Source: Tipula vernalis
Taxonomy: Eukaryota; Arthropoda; Insecta; Diptera; Tipulidae
DNA: 64,000 bases
Assembly (NCBI GenBank): GCA_958295665.1
Contig: OY282558.1
Location: forward strand, 328,201,106-328,265,105
Reading direction: 5' to 3'
Each line of letters begins with the position of its first letter. Position 1 is the stretch's first letter. The notes under the pieces were generated by a model that was given only the letters and a program-made list of their open reading frames with translations, was not told the origin of the DNA and made no database searches. Positions 8,860 through 20,803 of this stretch are shown here, in pieces. Made by a program: the position numbers and the translations under genes.

Positions 8860-11838
8860 AATGCCTCTGGCCCTGGAATATGTTTTGTTAGTTGAGTTAT
8901 TTTTTGTCAGTTAACTATGGATATGGTTTCGGATTAGATTGATTATATGGATGTCTATTCTATCGGATTTGTATTTATCGTACTGTGTTTGATTGGATAT
9001 ATAGTGGAGATAACTTGTTTCGGCTTTACGGAATGCTCCTCTACAATGTCATATGCATCTCCGTTCGAATAATCTTAGTTTTTCCTTGTAGCTTGGACTC
9101 ATATTGTACCATGTTGGGCATCCATATGTTAAAATTGGTCTGATTATTGTTTGGTAACAGATTGTTTTAACATTTTCGTCAATGTACTTGGAGTAAAAGG
9201 TTTTCTGGTTGCTTATGAAGGCCTTTCTGGCTTTTATTAGTTGCATATTTATATGTTCATTTAAATAGCAAAACCGGTCGATGTTTATCCCCAGGTATTT
9301 TACCAAGAGTTTTTGTTCAATTACGAGGTTGTTGATTTTTATTGAGAGTTCTTTGTTGTGGTTTCTTGTGTCATTATTAGCATGTTGCATGGATTTTCGA
9401 AACAATATGGTTTCACATTTACTTATATTGATTTTGATTCGCCACGTGTGCAAGTAATCGCTGGTAAAATTTATTGCTCTTTGAAGATTTTTTTGTATGT
9501 TGTTTATCTTGGGATTGGCGCTATAAATTATGAGGTCATCTGCGTAAGCAATAGTTTGAATCTGTTCTGAATTTAAGTTATCACTCGCTCTTAAATCTTT
9601 GGTGTAAAGGTTGAACAGGATGGGTGCAGTAATTGAACCTTGTTGTGTATGTTGAATTGTAAGTTGGATGATTCGTTCCCATTTGTGGTTATGAATTTCC
9701 TATTGTATAACATTTCGTACAGTATCTCTATTAGTTCCGTTTGAAACTTCATTTTATGTAACTTGTATAAAAGTCCATCCAGCCATACAGATTCAAATGC
9801 TTTCTCCAAATCTATCATAATTGCGCCTGTGCATATTTTTGAATTTAGTTTATGGCACACGTCCGAAGTTTGGTAATTGCATGGATTGTTGAGTGACCAT
9901 ATCTGAATCCGAATTGGTTATCCGGGATAAGGCTATTGTTGGTTGTATGAGTTAATATTTTGTTGTAAATGATAACTTCATAGATTTTACTTAGATTGGA
10001 TAGAAGGCTGATAGGTCTGTAATTTTCCGGATTTAGAGGGTTTTTATTTTTTTTTTAAATTGGATAAATTTTAGCGGTTTTCCAATAATTAGGGAATGAC
10101 CTATTATTTAGCAGATTGTTAAATAAGGTGCACAATTCTGAAATTATTTCCTCTGGTAGGCATTTAAATATGCTGTTGGGAATGTTGTCTAGGCCAAAGG
10201 ATTTTTTTGTGTTGATGCAGTTTATGATCCCTCTTAATTCTGTTGGATTAATGAAGTAATTTTGATCTGTAGGGTGCTGCGGTGACATTGCTTGATTGTT
10301 TGAATTAAATTCTATTACAGTTGTATAGTTGGTTTTATCGTGTATAAGTTTATTTTTTAATGGTTGTATGGTTTGTGAAACTATTCTTTCGTGTGCTGTT
10401 TTCCCAATGCTGGGTTATGAATCGTGCGCTTTTCAATATAATGTCCTAATATGTTTAGGTTTTGTATGTTATTGAAGCAGCTAAAAGTCGTACCTGATTT
10501 AGGGAGACTCATCCAAGCCATGTTTAGTTTGATCATTTGTACTGTTTCGCTTTCTGCGATATCCAGTCGATTTATATTCTTTTCCGTTTTCGTTTTAGTG
10601 ACTCTTTTGATATCGGCAAACATTTTGTGTCCCGGTTTTATGGTTTGTAGTTTGTGTTTCCAGTGCATATTAACTTCTATTTTAATATTTTGGGCTATAA
10701 GTTCGTTGGTTCTATTAATTTCTGATTTCAAAGTTATTTTCTGTTGGGGTGTTATGGTGCCATTCCTTTTGAGCTGTTTGATAGAAGTAATAACTCTACT
10801 CTTATGTTTGTATAGTGATTCTATTATTTTGTTTGTGTAACATTCCATGTTGTTTTTTCTTCTGATTTTTGGAGCTATTCTACTTATATTTTGTGTGATT
10901 AATTCTGTGATTTGATTAATGTGTGTTTCTAATTGTGTATCATCTAAATTTCGATCGATCGGAATTATGTATTCCTGGTCTACTTCTCTTAAGTGTTTCT
11001 TGTATAGTTTTAGCAGTCTCTTTTCCATGTGCTCCAATCTGTATTAACGAAATTAAATCTTGTGTCGTTTACTTCCTTAGGAATAATATTTTCACCAAGT
11101 CCTATGTTACTACATTTGATTTCAATGGCTTTGTGATCGCTCTCGTAAAAGTGGGCAGGGATTTGCCCTGCGTCGTTCGTGTGTACGTTGATTCGATTAT
11201 CCATTATTGCTAAGCCTAGATAATTTCCGGATCGTACAAATGTAGGGGCCTCTGCACTATATAATTTTGTCCTGTATGTTATTGCTTGTTCAGCCATCCA
11301 CTAATTGAGTTTAATTCCTCTGGTATTATTCAGTTTATTACCCCAGTTAATATGTCGTGAATTTAAGTCCCCCGCTAATACGTGGTAGTTTTTGGGGTTA
11401 GCAAGGTCTAACATTTCAAATAACTGTGTCCAGTTCTTTTCGAATTGAGCATCTATTGTTGTGTTGTTGTTGCTTGAGCAATATATCGAAATAATATAAA
11501 GTTGATCGTGATGTTCTAAATTTAATTTTACTATGGTCGATTCTATTCCGGTGCTGTTTTGTAATTTGTCTATTTTAATGTGTTTGTATTTCAATTTTGT
11601 ATCTATTAATATTGCTGTACCTCCTCCTTTTTTTGAATTTGGCCTGTCTTGCCTTATTATATTGTACTTTTGGAATTCCAAGTTATGTTTAAAATTCAGT
11701 TTGGTTTCATTAAGTAGCATTATATCCGGGTTATGGTTTTTTAAAAATTGTAATAAATTTAAACTTCTCTGTATACTAACTATGGAATTTACATTTAGCG
11801 CTATGATTTTAAGGTTTTTTATAACAATTGATTGATGA
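8860..11838 (-). pseudogene. LINE ORF2: APE endonuclease plus reverse transcriptase (Jockey-like)
   Basis: Endonuclease motifs in order on the - strand: LKIIALNVNSI (catalytic Asn), LLNETKL (Glu), GGGTAIL, LAGDLNSRHINW, and ESDHKAIEI near 11120. Then RT: FGLDNIPNSIFK (about 10190), IDLEKAFESVWLDGL (about 9800), QQGSITAPILFNLYT (about 9630) and YADDLIIYS (catalytic Asp pair, about 9550). The thumb-like stretch with RPILTYGCPTWYNM ends at the ERRC motif near 9050. Several frameshifts and stops break the frame (near 11300, 11030, 10290, 9860, 9450). It would nick the target and copy the RNA. Known relatives are about 900-1000 residues, and the pieces here add up to that. Confidence 0.85.
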
Positions 11839-11853
11839 GATTTAATATTTGTG

Positions 11854-13344
11854 CTAGTTGTTCACTTTGCTGTTTATTGTTTGCTCCATTCTTTCCATTT
11901 TGGCGGCCACATTTGGGTGTATTTCGTTGTCGGGTTTGTCGTTATTTTTCAATATGTTGGCAAACGTTCCTTTCTCTTGACTGACAAATGTAGTTTTTGA
12001 TACTGGTATTAATCGTGGTTTGTTTGACCTTTTCTTGGCAATTTTTTGCTTCATTCGCAGGAGTGTGCTTTGATATATCGGGCATCATTTGAACGATGCT
12101 GGATGACCGGTTTTTTTACAATTTATGCAGTAGATTTTATCTATTTCTATTTTAGACTTTATACTACAATCACCAGGGTTATATTGTTGCGAACATTTCA
12201 CACATCTGTATATTAGGTTACAATTAGCCGCTGCATGGCCAAATCTTTGGCATTTTCTGCATTGCATTAATTGATCACGTTTTTTAAGCGGTTCCCAAGA
12301 TATCCGCTGATAATTTATTGTTCTGATTTTTAATAGGTTTGACATATTTGTATTGAGCTCTAGATGCACAATATATATTGGTAGTTTGCTTCCGTTTTTA
12401 ATTGCCATTTGAGTTTTGAGTTGTGTGATTTTATTTATTTTGACCTCGTCTTGCTCTTCAATTTCCTTTTTTAATTCGATCAGATCCTCCTCCTCTGTTA
12501 GTCCTTTTAACACCATAATTTTCGGTTTCATGCCGTTAGGCGTGTATGTGAAGAAGCTAGTCTTTGCATCTGTTAGTTGTTCTTTCACTTTATTGAATTC
12601 TTCTAGGCTTTCCAATCTAACTGAATGTTTTTCTTTGCTTACTCTAGTTATTTCAAAGTTATTACTGAATTTTAATTCTTTTACTAACTTTATGGTTTCT
12701 TTAACTGCTTGGTCATGTATATGGATAGGTGGGGGTTTTCCGTTTTTTTTGACACCATATGTTGCTGTTGTTCTTTATTACTATTTGTTTTCGTTGCTGG
12801 CAATGGACGTTCAGTATTAAAGTTGTTTCCGGATAAGTTATTACTTATGTTATGCCCCATGTTTTCATTTTCTGATTGATCCTCTAACTCCATTAATGGT
12901 GTGGTGGGTTATAACCGATTCTTCACCTTCGTTGGTATTTGCATTATTTGTAATTCCAATTTTTACTAAGGTTTCTTCCATTTTGGCTATCTTTGCTCTT
13001 AAATTATTGTTTTCCATTTGCAGACGTTTTAATTTGGTTTGATTCCTCTGCTCTGCTGAGATCAGATTAGGAGGCACTTTTAGCTGTCTTCGTAACATAT
13101 TGGGATTTGAAGAGTTGTCATCCTCTGATAATTTTATTTTTTTCGCGTTTGCATCGATTTGCGTGTTTTGTAAATTTGTTTCATTTGTTGTATTCATCTT
13201 TGTGAAAATTCCGTTATTATTGTTTATGGTTAAGTCATCGTAATGTTTATAATTACTGTTCCTACTAATGTTTTCACTGTTATATGACCACTGGTTTAGC
13301 GTCAGCCTGGCCGCTATTCCGGTGTTTTTACCACTATTACTCAC
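11854..13344 (-). pseudogene. LINE ORF1: Gag-like nucleic-acid-binding protein (Jockey type)
   Basis: Starts with MSNSGKNTG at 13344. A coiled-coil-like stretch rich in K, E and N (about 13070-12960) is followed by PPIHIHD, the start of a region that matches the PRE_C2HC layout of Jockey ORF1 proteins. Near 12290-12110 come cysteine knuckles: C..CQRFGHAAANC, CVKCSQQYNPGDC and CINCKKTGHPASFK. The last resembles the GHPA.YKGC motif of Jockey elements. The protein would coat the element RNA (known for the family). Frameshifts are visible near 12880, 12690 and 12090. The Jockey call rests on the PRE_C2HC and zinc knuckle pattern. Confidence 0.75.
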
Positions 13345-13540
13345 TTAAATTCTAATGTTTACCTTATAAATTCACTGTCTATAATTACATTTGCCACCAC
13401 ACTTTTAATACACTAATTGTTTGTCTATCACTAATCATTTATATAGTTTATAATTAGTGTATATATTTTTTTTATAGAACACTACATTTTAATTAAATAA
13501 CTAAATAACTTTTGACTTTAAATTTTAAATTTATATTTTG

Positions 13541-13597
13541 ATTTGAACTCGGAACACTATACACGATGTGAACTCTATCGCTCTTACCAATCAACTG
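13541..13597 (-). repeat. tRNA-like head at the 5' end of the LINE
   Basis: The first 57 nt of the LINE, inside the target duplication, read TTGATTGGTAAGAGCG (A-box and D-arm-like) and, about 25 nt further, GAGTTCAAATC (B-box-like). The spacing is that of a pol III internal promoter. It differs from the tRNA-like target sequence outside. No full cloverleaf was found. Confidence 0.45.
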
Positions 13598-13759
13598 ATG
13601 AAACCAGCACCTTAACCACTCTCCTATCTATACTGCATATATGAAAATACTTAATAGTATTCTTAAATTTTAGCAAACATTTTTCTAGTTTTTTGCGCAC
13701 ATCAGCACATTTTAGTAGCATAGTGACTGACTTTTCGAAAAATATTTGCTATTATTTTT

Positions 13760-15353
13760 CCACAAATCATAATTGTTAAAGCACTTTTGTCAGGTACAGG
13801 TTATTGATTTAGTTCGGCATAATAGAATTGAAAGCATTATGCAAGGCTTGAATAAAACAAAACAAAGTCTAATGGAAATAAATGTAAAAACCATTGAGCA
13901 ATTTAAAAAGTTTAAAAATAGCGGGACTTATTCGAGAAGACTTAAAAAAAATCTTTTAACTTTTCATTCAACTTTAATAAGTCAAGCCAATACTGGCTTT
14001 ATAAATAGAAAATCAAATTTCGCCTCGCTGCATGAAAATGATTGTTACGTGGATCACAGTTATTCAGGGGCCCAAGCAGTCATCGTCACTGAGTATAATG
14101 GTACTCCTTCTGATCCAAATCCTGTTGATCCTATGCTAGAAGACAAGAATGCTCAAGTTCATATAAATATTTTTCACGATTATTGCAGTGTCAGTGATGA
14201 CAGCAATTATTCTGAATAAGAATATGAAGAAGAATATTCTTCAAGAAACACTAGAATTACATAGAAGTGATTTAAGAAAGTGGGCAAATTTACATAACAT
14301 AAAACATACCATAATTAATGATTTGTTGGCAATTCTCAATAAAACCGTTGATGTGAAACTTCCTGACGTGAAAACAATAGACGCTCGTACTTTAATGGAA
14401 ACACCAAAAAATTTAACAATTAGTACGTTTGCAAATGGAAATGATCAATATTGGCATTATGGCTTGGAGATGTGCCTGCGCAAGTGTTGTAATCAAATTA
14501 CAGAATCTATTGAAATTTTCATCAATATTAATATTGACGGGCTTACCATTTATAAAAGTTCGAGACTAGAATTTTGGCCAATATTATTTAATATTAATAT
14601 GTATATATTATGGAAAACCATCGTCTCTGTCAGAATATTTAGGTCAGTTCGTCGAGGAGTTAAACAATATTTTGGAAAACGGAATATTAATTAATGATCA
14701 AAAAAATAATGTACGCATTCGGTGTTTTATTACCAGCGTTGGTGAATATTCATATATTTCCCGTTGCAATGTATCCCCTCGTATCAACATGCCTTTGAGA
14801 ACCGACCTAGATTTTCGCAACAGAGCGGATGAAGATCATCACAAATGCTAATACAAAACTGCCCATCGACATGATCAAAGATTTTATAATTGCAGACGAA
14901 TTACACTTAATTCACCTTGGTGTAATGAAAAAATTTATTCTAGGATGGAGAGACGGAACGTTTAAAAATTTTGACATGAAGTGGTGCGCCCAAGATATTA
15001 AAGAAATAACGATGTTCCTATTAATTTGCAAAATGCCAGTTGAAATACATCGTGCAGTCCGAGGATTAGACTGCCTATACCATTGGAAAGGATTAGAATT
15101 CAGATCATTTTTCCATAATATTGGGCCAGTAGTGTTGAAAAATTATTTGCCAATTGATGTTCATAATAACTTTATGAAATTGTTTTGTGCTATCACAATT
15201 TGCTCGTCGAATTCATATTCATGTTTTTATGGTTTGGCAGAAAAATTGTTAGATGACTTTGTACAAGAATATATTGAGATATGCGGAATGCACCAAATGT
15301 TCCTTTTCATCATTGGATGCTTGAACACGCTTCATTTTGCTTACCAAATTTGA
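13760..15353 (+). pseudogene. Transposase-like gene of an uncharacterised DNA transposon family (broken)
   Basis: The pieces 13773-14219, 14188-14694 and 14829-15353 form one protein in different frames. Landmarks: LRKWANLHNI, RTLMETP, YWHYGLEMCL, IDGLTIYKSSRLEFWPIL, RTDLDF..R..EDHH, then DELHLIHLGVMKKFILGW and the block W KGLEFRSFFHNIGPVVLK..LP, ending HFAY. This pattern belongs to a widespread family in animal genomes usually annotated as transposase-like, possibly related to the CACTA/EnSpm tnp2 group. That relationship is recalled, not tested. Frameshifts near 14215, 14690 and 14830 and a truncated end show it is dead. It points toward the DUF4806 gene that follows on the other strand. 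Confidence 0.6.
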
Positions 15354-15446
15354 GTAATTACAACCGCCTTTCAATTCATCGCTGAAAAATGTAAAAAGCG
15401 ATAATAAATTTTATAATTTTATTATGCTTTAATCATGTCGTATTTC

Positions 15447-16585
15447 TTACCGTCTTTTTCCATTTCGTAATAAAGCCTTGAAGTAATCTTCATTGTCAAA
15501 TTGTGTGTGGGCTAGCTTTGCTAACAGCACTGCTTTATAAACACATTTAATAATGTGTGTATACTCTCTAAACATGAATTTCACATTTGCGTTTAGTCCC
15601 CGTGTGGGGCCCGTCCACGAGCATTTAGCAACAAAATCGAATGACAATAAAGTATCGATCACACTGTAAAATATTATATATTATATTATATTTTCATGGG
15701 CGTCGCTTTGTTATGACTGGTTCCACCAACTTTAGCCAATATTTCAACTAGTGCCCCACCAAATTCTTCATTTACCGATATTCGATTCTCCAGCTCTTCG
15801 ACGGATATTTGATAGTTGACGCATAGTTTTGTTTTTCTTCGTCATCTGCAGAACCGGATACTAATTGTGCCATTCTCAGATATGATTGAAACGATACATG
15901 GAATGAATTCTGTTGCATAATAAGATTGTCCAATATAGTCTCTATGTGTGCATTATTCTCCTTGTTTTGTTTAATAAAATCGTCGATTTTGTTCTCGATT
16001 CATGCTATATCTTTCTCAACTTGGTCCAACCGTTCGTCAAATTTGTTATTTGGAATCACGAAACTCATATCAATAACTGGAATGTCAACTGGAACTGGAA
16101 TGTCATCATTTCGAACAGTTGACGGATGCTGAATAACATCATTTAATGCTGCTGGCAGATCTACCTGATTTGACAAAGTTTTAACCAATTGTGATGAGCC
16201 TGTGGTGTTTGCATCGCTGATTAAATTTAGCACCATCGATTCATACACGCCATGGGCATTGTAGCTATTCAATCTTTGCCCAGGATGTAGTCTGTCGTAC
16301 TTCTTTTGAATTGCTGTTGTATGTTCATCCTCCGTATCAGAATAAAGCGCCAGTTCTTTTTCGATTTTTAACGCATCGTTCAAATTTTTTATTTTATTGC
16401 GCTTGACAGTACACTTGCATTTGGACCAGTCATCGTTCGGCACTGACCGTGGATTTTTTCGTAAGCCATTAATATTGGATCCTTCTGGTGGCCACGATAA
16501 TATGCCATTGACCTCCCATTTGACACAGCACTTCCACTTTTCCCACAATCCGTCTCAATCGTTTCCACGATTTTGTACATATTGA
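15447..16585 (-). pseudogene. DUF4806-type gene, likely partner ORF of the adjacent DNA transposon
   Basis: On the - strand: MYKIVETIETDCGKSG at 16580, a frameshift, then ILSWPPEGSNI..LRKNP..P..DWSKCKC, SDTEDE, a low-complexity middle, and ELENRISVNEEFGGALVEILAKVGG near 15780-15710. An intron with a TA-rich 3' end and CAG border (about 15665-15690) precedes VIDTLLSFDFVAKCSWTGPTRG..VKF, ending with LRNGKRR and a stop at 15447. The WPP/SDTE N-terminus and the F..KCSWTG C-terminus are the usual DUF4806 layout. Function is unknown. Such genes often sit in DNA transposons. It is convergent with the transposase-like gene, with about 95 bp between the ends. Confidence 0.7.
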
Positions 16586-17419
16586 AAAAAGAATAAGGTT
16601 ATGTTATATCATAAATTTTGTGGAAAATCTGTAAGAAATATAAGAATAATATTTTTACATTTATTTCTGTTCGAGTATCATTATATACTTATAGTAAAAG
16701 AGAACATATCACGTTACCTGCCTTACCTGTTTGTAATACGAAAACACAGCTGTTGAGCCGATGAAAAGATAATAATATTGAAAACCGGTTACATACTTTC
16801 AACAAAAAAGCGTATATTTATACTTCAACATAAATAATATGGCGCGAGTTGGTAAAATCTGAGGTTTACTACGATTATTGTACTATGTATAAGCAAAATT
16901 TTCAAAAACAGTTTACTATTATTTTGCTTATAATCTGAATTTATATGTAAAGCAAAATAATATCAATTTTTATGAAGAATCAGCACTTAATCTGCCAATA
17001 ATTTTAATGTCCCAATAAATCATTTAAACGTTATTGCCCTTCCTCAAGTGACATTAACTTAATAGACAAATTGAATTGAATGTAAAGAAAAGCAAGTTTT
17101 CTGTACAAATTTCCATGAACCAAAAAACCTGTGCAAACTATTTGAATGTGTCGACCCACCATTAGCAATTTATTAAGTACATAGTACGTATATTCGATTT
17201 TATTATGTTTGATGATTATGTGATCACGTTTGTTTGATACTTAGAAAAATTTATTCTTTAATCAAAACGTAAATATAAAAAAATTATATGGAACAAAACA
17301 TGCAAAGTTGATTAACAACTTGAATGTGTATCATACATGTATCATGCAGGAGGTGCATTCGAAGCTGAATGGTTTGTTTTCAAAATTCTCGTAGCATATT
17401 AAGCAATAACCAGACATTT
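16586..17419. other. Noncoding AT-rich stretch
   Basis: I see no gene. It may include the promoter of the DUF4806 gene and an end of that transposon, but I found no inverted repeat matching the 13.6-13.8 kb side. Confidence 0.4.
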
Positions 17420-17867
17420 TTTTTTTTTTTATTTTTTTTTTTTGTTTAAATCACTTTATTCAACAATAATAATACAAGTAAAATACAATTTTCATATTAA
17501 CTATAATTTTGTAACATTAACATATAATAATAGATTTTAACAATAATTCCCTAATAGAAAACTGATAGTTGTTTAGACCTTATTTATAGTATCTATTACT
17601 TTAATACAATGACATTAAGCAATAATAATTTAATTATGTTGAATATAGGTAGGTGATTCTGAGACAAATATGTCTATATTGAATCACCATCAAATAGAAT
17701 TATCAAATAATTAATTAATGAAGAGGAATAAACAATAAGATAAAAGACATTTACTAAAACACGAAAGTTAATTTACAAAACACTGATTGACTGTATGTAG
17801 AAATACCTCTCCCTGGTCTAGACTTCTCCAAATTACGAAGCCACTTCTTTAACATCCATCGTTACTA

Positions 17868-20771
17868 CTAATGGCAAACTTGAAACAAACTTTCAACATC
17901 CTCCTGCATAAAAAGCCATTCCTTCACCAATATCCCAAAGCGTTTGATTGATTGTTCACTCCGAATGGCTAACGGTAATTTGTTAAAAAGGAATGGAGCA
18001 TTTGAAATAAAAAAATTCCTAAAGTACTCTTTGCGAGTGAACGGAATAATACAGGCATTTTTATTGCGTAAGTTATACAAGTGAGTTCCCACTATTTTAT
18101 GCCCACTACGCAAAAAGAAAAGTTTTAAAACTTTATATACATATAAGTACCGAAGAGGTAACACTTGACTCTTCTTGAATATCGGAAAACAATGGACAGT
18201 ACGCTTTTGGTTATAAATAATTCTTAAAGCAAATTTCTGTGCTAAGGACTTAATATTAGTGACGTAGGTTCCGCCATATACAACAAGACCATACTCAATT
18301 TTAGAATTGAAAATTCCATAATATACTTTGAGCAGCACTTCCAATGGACAAATTGTTCGAAGTAAAGAAAGCTTTCTAAGAGCAAAATTTAAATAACCCT
18401 TAACATTATTTATGTGAGATTTAAAATTTAAGCTGCTATCAATAGTTATTCCCAAATATTTAAATTCATGAACAAATTGAATTTTAAAGCAATTATTAGA
18501 ATCATTAGAACTAGTGCACTTATCATCGTGATAAAACACATTCAAATCTCTAACCACTCGTGACCCTATATTGAATATCATGCCTCTAGATTTATCACTT
18601 AAACGCATTTGATGATCAGAAAACCAAACGTGCGATACCGCTAAATCGTAATTCATTTGGCATTCCAGTTCATCGAAACTAACGGCAGAATAAGTTAACG
18701 CAATGTCATCAGCGAATGCTACTACTTTCCCATAAAGATTTAAATCGAAAAATGAATTGACGTAAATTAAAAAAAGTAATGGACCAAGAACAGAGCCCTG
18801 AGGGACACCTGAAAGAATTTCATTGAGATCACTGGTGCACTCACCTATTATCACTTTCTGAAATCTGTTTTGAAGGTAAGATTGTAGCCAGTTATAGGTA
18901 AATCCTCTAAATCCAATATGCCACAATTGGTTTAATAATTGTAAATGGTTAACAGAGTCGAAGGCCTTAGATATGTCCAGAAAAAGCACACTCACGAATT
19001 TGCCACTATTTAAAGAATCATATACCAAGGAAAAAAATTTTAAAAGCGCAGCTTCAGTACTTAGACCCTTTCTAAAACCATATTGGCAATCACTAAAAAA
19101 ATTAAAATTTTCCAAGTACGATGTCATACGGATTTTCATCAGTTTTTCAAAAACTTTTGAAATTGTTGGTAATTGTGAAATTGGGCGATAATTTGTCATA
19201 CACAATTTATTATTTTTTTTAAACAATGGGATAACATTTGCACATTTTAGGACATTAGGAAATACACCAGTTGTTACGCTACGATTAAAAATATAAGCTA
19301 GTATATAGCATGTATTTAGAGCAGTTCGTTTTAAAACTTTAGAATTGATTATATCGGAACCACTGGACTTTTTATTATTTAGTGATGCAATTGTATAAAG
19401 TACTTCTTCAGGAGTAATTTCCTGGAATACAAAAGTTTCATCTTGCCACTTAACATAGCAATGTAAAGCAGAATTACAGTGCAAGCTACTAAATGAACTG
19501 ATAAAATGACGGTTAAAGATATTGCAAATATCCAAACAATTCGTGATTTCGCTACCATCTTCATCAAGTATAGAAGATATTATGTCAGATCTACTAGAAT
19601 CATCACCTACTAATGAATTAACTATTTTCCATTGTGTTTTGCTATTATTAGAGCAATTATCAAAAAGATTCCTATAATAGTTTATACGCTCCGAATTAAT
19701 CATTACTCTACACGTTTCATTTATTCGCCTAAAACGGTTCAACAGCTTAGAATTCATAGGGTGTTTTCTAAGTTTTTTGCCCAATTTATTTTTCATGTTC
19801 ACCAGTGAATGTAGTTTGAGTGACATCCAAGGAGCTATCTTGCGGCTCTTGAAATTATTTTCCTTTTGAAATTTACTACTCTCAAAACAAAACTTAAATA
19901 TCTCCAAGAATTTATTCATTGACATATTGACACAGTTTAACAAGAACACATCATCCCACACTTGACACTGCAAAAGATCATTAAAAATGTCATAATTAAT
20001 ACACGATACATTAGGACTGGGATCTATATTTTTCTGATCTATTGAAGCTTTGATTGAGAGTGTCAATAAAATCGGTGAATGATCGGTAACTTGAAGATTT
20101 ACTGTTTCACCAAAAATTAATAAATGTTTTGAACTGAACCGGTAAAACGCATGATCAATACACGAGGAGCTATTATTTACTACTCGAGTAGGTGAATTAA
20201 TCAGAGAGCATAGCCCAAAAGACGATAGAGTCATCATATAATTGTCTATTATATTGCTGGTTGATAAAATATCGATATTGATATCACCAATCAGTAGAAA
20301 ATTTTTTGATTTGCGAAACTTATTTAGGCTCGATATAATTTCGTTTAAATAGTTATCAACAGAGTTCCAATTGTAGCGATAAATACATAAGCTACTAATT
20401 AAAAAATCCCCAACAGAGAAATTGAGCTCCATACAGTCAGCAGTTATTATATTATAATTAAAAAAATTTACCGTAATAGAATTTTTTACAAACGCCGCTA
20501 CTCCACCCGCACGATTTATATCATTACAACAACTAAAAAAATTATAACCAGGGATTTTATAAAAATGAACTTCATTACTAGTAATCCATATTTCCGTTAA
20601 AAAAATAATATCCGGCACAATGGAATAACTAGATAGGTTAACCAGAAGCGAAGTAAAATTTGCCCGCATGCTTCTTATATTAAAATGCAACACATAAAAT
20701 TTTGAAATTTCTGCAGGTTTATTGACATCATCAATTAAATCACCACCACCTTCATGAACTACAAATGACAT
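17868..20771 (-). CDS. LINE-A ORF2: APE endonuclease and reverse transcriptase, uninterrupted
   Basis: About 967 residues from an ATG at 20771; the upstream TTG at 20774 is less likely. Endonuclease (about residues 25-240): LHFNIRSMRANF (Asn), FLTEIW (Glu), AGGVAAFV, LLIGDINIDIL (Asp, Asn), CIDHAF and TDHSPILL (Asp-His). RT (about 480-760): VIPLFKK, NYRPISQLPTISKVFEK, LFLDISKAFDSVNH, GVPQGSVLGPLLFLIY and AFADDIALTY with the catalytic Asp pair near 687-689. The C-terminal region holds YGLVVYGG and the LPLRYLYVYK motif. The ORF1 stop lies only 33 nt upstream. All catalytic motifs are present, so the protein could be active, although the element lacks its 5' end. It nicks target DNA and copies its RNA (family knowledge). 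Confidence 0.9.
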   Translation of the reverse strand: MSFVVHEGGGDLIDDVNKPAEISKFYVLHFNIRSMRANFTSLLVNLSSYSIVPDIIFLTEIWITSNEVHFYKIPGYNFFSCCNDINRAGGVAAFVKNSITVNFFNYNIITADCMELNFSVGDFLISSLCIYRYNWNSVDNYLNEIISSLNKFRKSKNFLLIGDINIDILSTSNIIDNYMMTLSSFGLCSLINSPTRVVNNSSSCIDHAFYRFSSKHLLIFGETVNLQVTDHSPILLTLSIKASIDQKNIDPSPNVSCINYDIFNDLLQCQVWDDVFLLNCVNMSMNKFLEIFKFCFESSKFQKENNFKSRKIAPWMSLKLHSLVNMKNKLGKKLRKHPMNSKLLNRFRRINETCRVMINSERINYYRNLFDNCSNNSKTQWKIVNSLVGDDSSRSDIISSILDEDGSEITNCLDICNIFNRHFISSFSSLHCNSALHCYVKWQDETFVFQEITPEEVLYTIASLNNKKSSGSDIINSKVLKRTALNTCYILAYIFNRSVTTGVFPNVLKCANVIPLFKKNNKLCMTNYRPISQLPTISKVFEKLMKIRMTSYLENFNFFSDCQYGFRKGLSTEAALLKFFSLVYDSLNSGKFVSVLFLDISKAFDSVNHLQLLNQLWHIGFRGFTYNWLQSYLQNRFQKVIIGECTSDLNEILSGVPQGSVLGPLLFLIYVNSFFDLNLYGKVVAFADDIALTYSAVSFDELECQMNYDLAVSHVWFSDHQMRLSDKSRGMIFNIGSRVVRDLNVFYHDDKCTSSNDSNNCFKIQFVHEFKYLGITIDSSLNFKSHINNVKGYLNFALRKLSLLRTICPLEVLLKVYYGIFNSKIEYGLVVYGGTYVTNIKSLAQKFALRIIYNQKRTVHCFPIFKKSQVLPLRYLYVYKVLKLFFLRSGHKIVGTHLYNLRNKNACIIPFTRKEYFRNFFISNAPFLFNKLPLAIRSEQSIKRFGILVKEWLFMQEDVESLFQVCH

Positions 20772-20803
20772 CAAAACAAATTAAAATTAATAAAATTAAT
20801 ACT

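Larger units (their letters stand above)
8336..13613 (-). mobile_element. Jockey-like LINE with 16-bp target-site duplication
   Basis: The body is 8352-13597 and reads on the - strand. Its 3' end has AATAAAG followed by a short A tail (T run at 8350-8358). The direct repeat ATGAAACCAGCACCTT flanks it (8336-8351 and 13598-13613). Inside are ORF1 with a PRE_C2HC-like region and zinc knuckles, and ORF2 with an APE endonuclease and reverse transcriptase. The length of about 5.2 kb is near full length for this group. Both ORFs carry several frameshifts, so it cannot move on its own. Confidence 0.85.

Noticed and set aside
10451..10840. Hydrophobic open frame on the + strand inside the Jockey-like LINE
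   Set aside because: It is the antisense shadow of ORF2, with no start or coupling to a neighbour.
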